From assembly GCA_946183175.1 (NCBI GenBank), contig CAMHBH010000118.1, forward strand, positions 1 to 6,544: 6,544 nt of DNA, given 5' to 3'. The notes under the pieces were generated by a model. That model made no database searches. It worked only from the letters and a program-made list of their open reading frames with translations, and was not told the origin of the DNA. The DNA comes from an uncultured Oscillibacter sp. (lineage in GTDB: Bacteria; Bacillota; Clostridia; Oscillospirales; Oscillospiraceae). Positions 6,010 to 6,544 of this stretch are shown here, one piece after another. Both the position numbers and the translations under genes were made by a program. Each line of letters opens with the position of its first letter. Positions within the stretch are counted from its first letter, which is position 1.

Positions 6010-6177
6010 ATGCTGAATTACGCGGACTTGTCCGCGCTGTTACGGGCGCACGCGGGCGCGCAAGGCTACTACGAGGAACTCCCGGACGCAATCCGCGCCG
6101 CCCTGCGCCGACAGGAATCCGTGACTTCTTTCGCGGAGTTGCAGTCGTGCGTGGCGGACGAGCGCGGGACGGTGTGA
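6010..6177 (+). CDS. Small 55-residue protein of unknown function
   Basis: ATG at 6010 follows GGGAGG (5997-6002) by seven bases and opens a 55-codon frame ending in TGA. The peptide starts MLNYADLSALLRAH, continues through YYEELPDAIRAALRRQ (20-35) and ends near SFAELQSCVADERGTV. It reads like a compact, soluble, helical protein with no signal peptide or membrane segment. The pattern of an aromatic-acidic LPD..R..L turn followed by SF.ELQ recalls short unnamed proteins of Clostridia, but I cannot put a family on it. Its strong ribosome binding site, its fit between two genes (42 bases after one, 10 before the next) and a normal amino-acid make-up argue that it is real. A hairpin covers part of its ribosome binding site. 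Confidence 0.65.
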   Translation: MLNYADLSALLRAHAGAQGYYEELPDAIRAALRRQESVTSFAELQSCVADERGTV

Positions 6178-6187
6178 GGGCGCGGCG

Positions 6188-6544
6188 ATGGAATATTTGC
6201 GGGCGTTTCTGTGCGGCGGCGTACTCTGCGCCGTCGGACAGGTACTCATCGACCGGACGCGGCTTTCCCCGGCGCGGATTCTGACGGGCTACGTCGTGGC
6301 GGGGGTGATTCTCAGCGCAGCGGGGGTGTACGAGTACGTCGCGGACTGGGGCGGGGCCGGGGCGTCGGTGCCCCTGACGGGCTTCGGGCATGTCCTAGCC
6401 AACGGAGTACGGGAGGCGGTCGCGCGGCGGGGCTGGCTGGGCGTCCTGACGGGCGGCCTGACGGCGGCGGCGGGCGGCGTCACGGCGGCGGCGGTCTGCG
6501 GCGTACTGGCCGCGCTGTTGTTCCGCCCCGGCACCAAACGCTGA
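6188..6544 (+). CDS. spoVAE: Stage V sporulation protein AE (SpoVAE)
   Basis: SpoVA proteins form the inner spore-membrane channel that takes dipicolinic acid with calcium into the forespore and releases it at germination. This 118-residue protein is full length and shows the SpoVAE pattern: RAFLCGGVLCAVGQ (5-18), DRTRLSPARIL (22-32), GAGASVPLTGFGHVLANG (56-73) and GGLTAAAGGVTAAAV (89-103), with hydrophobic helices around 5-21, 32-51 and 84-113. ATG at 6188 is preceded by GAGGG seven bases upstream and lies only 10 bases after the small gene. The usual partners spoVAC and spoVAD are not upstream; they may lie beyond the window or elsewhere. A forespore (sigma-G) promoter was not found immediately upstream. 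Confidence 0.93.
   Translation: MEYLRAFLCGGVLCAVGQVLIDRTRLSPARILTGYVVAGVILSAAGVYEYVADWGGAGASVPLTGFGHVLANGVREAVARRGWLGVLTGGLTAAAGGVTAAAVCGVLAALLFRPGTKR

Overview
The window looks like chromosomal DNA of an endospore-forming, GC-rich (about 60%, estimated by eye) member of the Clostridia, perhaps a gut Oscillospirales- or Lachnospiraceae-type organism. The grounds are a spoVAE gene at the right end, strong AGGAGG-type ribosome binding sites, a PTS mannitol transporter, and a Cthe_2159-type lipoprotein. The genus cannot be fixed from the sequence. I see no phage, transposon, CRISPR or RNA gene.

Layout. Positions 1-1341 lie on the minus strand. They hold a divergent short isoprenyl (cis-prenyl) transferase (718-1341), then a regulatory region with a clear sigma-A-type promoter and a perfect 25-bp inverted repeat, then the start of the mannitol permease mtlA (518 down to 1, cut by the window edge). 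The 181-bp gap 1342-1522 separates this from everything else, which reads on the plus strand. First comes a large lipoprotein with a beta-helix Cthe_2159 domain and a repetitive Gly/Arg-rich tail (1523-3433), closed by a hairpin terminator. Then come a GT2-GtrA fusion (3493-4530), a membrane-anchored phosphodiester glycosidase (4527-5606), a four-helix membrane protein (5587-5967), a 55-residue small protein (6010-6177) and spoVAE (6188-6544). The last five are packed with overlaps or short gaps, so they are probably one transcription unit.

How the genes may work together (inference). The cis-prenyltransferase makes a polyprenyl diphosphate. The GT2-GtrA protein probably puts a sugar on polyprenyl phosphate and moves it across the membrane. 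The anchored phosphodiester glycosidase would cleave sugar-phosphodiester bonds outside. The lipoprotein would bind polysaccharide at the surface. Together they suggest a cell-envelope glycan module; its link to spoVAE raises the possibility of a sporulation connection.

The most striking whole-window signal is compositional. The tetranucleotide GATC does not occur once in 6544 bases, and AGCT occurs only once, although some 20-25 of each would be expected at this base composition. Isoleucine codons follow the GATC rule: after a G the codon is ATT, never ATC.
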